Below, one piece after another: positions 63,159 through 64,000 of a DNA stretch of 64,000 nt. Numbering within the stretch: position 1 is the stretch's first letter; each line of letters begins with the position of its first letter. Under the pieces are notes generated by a model, which saw nothing but the letters and a program-made list of their open reading frames with translations, was not told the DNA's origin and searched no databases. The position numbers were made by a program, and so were the translations under genes. The stretch is from positions 310,001 to 374,000 of the forward strand of contig NC_013939.1 in NCBI RefSeq assembly GCF_000010985.1, read 5' to 3'. The DNA is from Deferribacter desulfuricans SSM1. Lineage in GTDB: Bacteria > Chrysiogenota > Deferribacteres > Deferribacterales > Deferribacteraceae.

Positions 63159-63194
63159 CAACTTATAAAATCTTTAGCCTCTAAAAACCGTTAG
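63159..63194 (+). pseudogene. 3' relic of a four-helix-bundle protein gene
   Basis: The sequence encodes QLIKSLASKNR then TAG, almost identical to the end of the gene at 41206 (KLIKSLSSKNH then TAG). The match continues about 30 bases beyond the stop. No upstream part is visible, only the octamer array. The rest of the 63195-63473 gap holds a promoter but no gene. Confidence 0.55.
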
Positions 63195-63359
63195 TCCTTC
63201 TACAACCTTTAAAACTTCTAAATCAGAACGTTGAAACGTTAGATCGTGTGAACCAGAAAACAAGGCACTTTAGGTCAGATCAAGTTGGTCAATAACAAAA
63301 AATTTATACTATCCACCAAGAATTACTTAACAGAAACTTAAAAATAATATTTTAAACAC

Positions 63360-63388
63360 TTGCATTTAGCTGTTTAAGAAAATATACT
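63360..63388 (+). promoter_or_regulatory. Promoter of the toxin-antitoxin pair
   Basis: TTGCAT and TATACT are separated by 17 bases, about 85 bases before the antitoxin ATG. Confidence 0.5.
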
Positions 63389-63473
63389 ATAGATAACTAT
63401 TGTGTTCTTATAACTGATATTTAAAATTATATAATTTTACTATTTGTAAAAGCTAAATGTTTAGAGGTGCAAT

Positions 63474-63689
63474 ATGAAAACTGAAAAGTTGTTTTCAGAA
63501 ATCGAATCTCTTCCCTTAGATTTAAAAGTAAAATTGGTAGAGAAGATATTATTAAGTATAAATCCAATAGAAAAAGATATTGATAAATTGTGGGCAGAAG
63601 AAGCTGAAAAAAGATTAAAAGAGATCGAAACTAAGAAAGAAAAACTCATTTCAGAAGAAGATATTTTTAAAGAGATTTATAAAAAATAA
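63474..63689 (+). CDS. Addiction module antitoxin component
   Basis: The 71-residue protein begins KLFSEIESLPLDLKVKLVEK, then ILLSINP and LWAEEAEKRLKEIE, the pattern of the putative addiction module component family that precedes RelE/ParE toxins. AGAGGTG lies before the ATG. It is followed after 1 base by the toxin gene. Confidence 0.85.
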   Translation: MKTEKLFSEIESLPLDLKVKLVEKILLSINPIEKDIDKLWAEEAEKRLKEIETKKEKLISEEDIFKEIYKK

Positions 63690-63690
63690 A

Positions 63691-63982
63691 ATGAAAGTAT
63701 CTTTCCATCCTGAGGCTAAGAAAGAGCTTTTAGAAGCGATAAATTATTATAACGAGTTTAATGACCAGTTAGGATTGGAGTTTGTTAAAGAGTTTTATTC
63801 AGCAACAGAAAGAATAAAGTTGTTTCCTGGTGCATGGTCAAAACTTTCAAATAACACAAGAAGGTGTCTATTAAATAGATTTCCGTATGGCATTATCTAT
63901 ACTGTTAAAGATGAGCAAATTATAATATTGGCAGTTATGCAGTTAAACAAAAAACCAAAATTATTGGAAAAACAGGGAATAA
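63691..63982 (+). pseudogene. RelE/ParE-family toxin, frameshifted near the C-terminus
   Basis: The protein reads MKVSFHPEAKKELLEAINYY, then FVKEFYSATERIKLFPGAWS, CLLNRFPYGIIYTVKDEQII and AVMQLNKKP, as in this family. The usual end P-N-Y-W-K-N-R-E-stop is present in the neighbouring frame (stop TAA at 63980-63982). In the toxin's own frame the sequence instead runs KLLEKQG and stays open to the window end. One extra A in the AAAA run at 63957-63960 explains it. The last conserved residues are lost in the present frame. Confidence 0.75.
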
Positions 63983-64000
63983 TAGCCTTTTATTTAATAT

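Overview
The window is very AT-rich, with mostly TAA stops, and comes from a Gram-negative bacterium: it carries an MsbA/LpxK lipid A segment, a heptosyltransferase, O-antigen ligase and Wzx/Wzy-type genes. The mix of hemE-hemH, UbiA/UbiX, a selenocysteine-containing SelD and rpmH-rnpA-yidD-yidC-jag suggests a Deferribacterota-type organism (Deferribacter or Calditerrivibrio-like). That is an inference from gene style; no 16S gene is present to prove it.

Layout. 1-2.1 kb: the end of a multicopper oxidase, an RseC-like protein, a DUF302 protein, and a Gly/Met-rich exported protein behind a good sigma-54 promoter match with upstream palindromes, then a SHOCT protein. This looks like an envelope or metal-stress locus. 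2.1-3.4 kb is a decayed stretch: a short inverted repeat, a frameshifted small membrane protein and a 20-bp tRNA 3'-end fragment. 3.4-15 kb is housekeeping: FAH hydrolase, YkgJ-like protein, coaE, rpmB, a PAS histidine kinase, tRNA-Gly, hemE-hemH-ubiA-ubiX (haem and quinone synthesis), small envelope proteins, an HDOD protein, and two enoyl-CoA hydratase paralogues on the minus strand.

15.2-30.2 kb is one long plus-strand LPS core/oligosaccharide operon: msbA, eight glycosyltransferases plus a deacetylase and an O-antigen ligase, a UDP-sugar dehydrogenase, DUF4254 and lpxK. 30.2-37.7 kb: a ferritin-like protein, an aminotransferase, yedF-selD (SelD is itself a selenoprotein read through UGA), then rpmH-rnpA-yidD-yidC-jag, a membrane-anchored YHS protein and transaldolase.

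37.7-44.5 kb is an accessory, decaying island. It holds an AAA ATPase/nuclease, an MNT/HEPN toxin-antitoxin pair, ComEA, a four-helix-bundle gene split by a 296-bp GIY-YIG nuclease element with 13-bp terminal inverted repeats, a frameshifted ORF6N gene, an AbiEii-like toxin with a nonsense codon, an IS3 relic, and several 7-9 bp tandem arrays.

44.5-63.1 kb is a surface glycan locus. It starts with glmS (interrupted by an in-frame TAA), runs through a nonulosonic-acid pathway (dehydratase, aminotransferase, formyltransferase, NeuB, NeuC, PIG-L deacetylase, nucleotidyltransferase, NeuA) with an embedded acyl carrier protein/acyl ligase/SDR/GNAT module, and ends with Wzx, a possible sialyltransferase-like enzyme, Wzy, two family 2 glycosyltransferases and a WecA-like initiating transferase. 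The last kilobase has more tandem octamers, a relic of another four-helix-bundle gene and a toxin-antitoxin pair whose toxin is frameshifted near its end.
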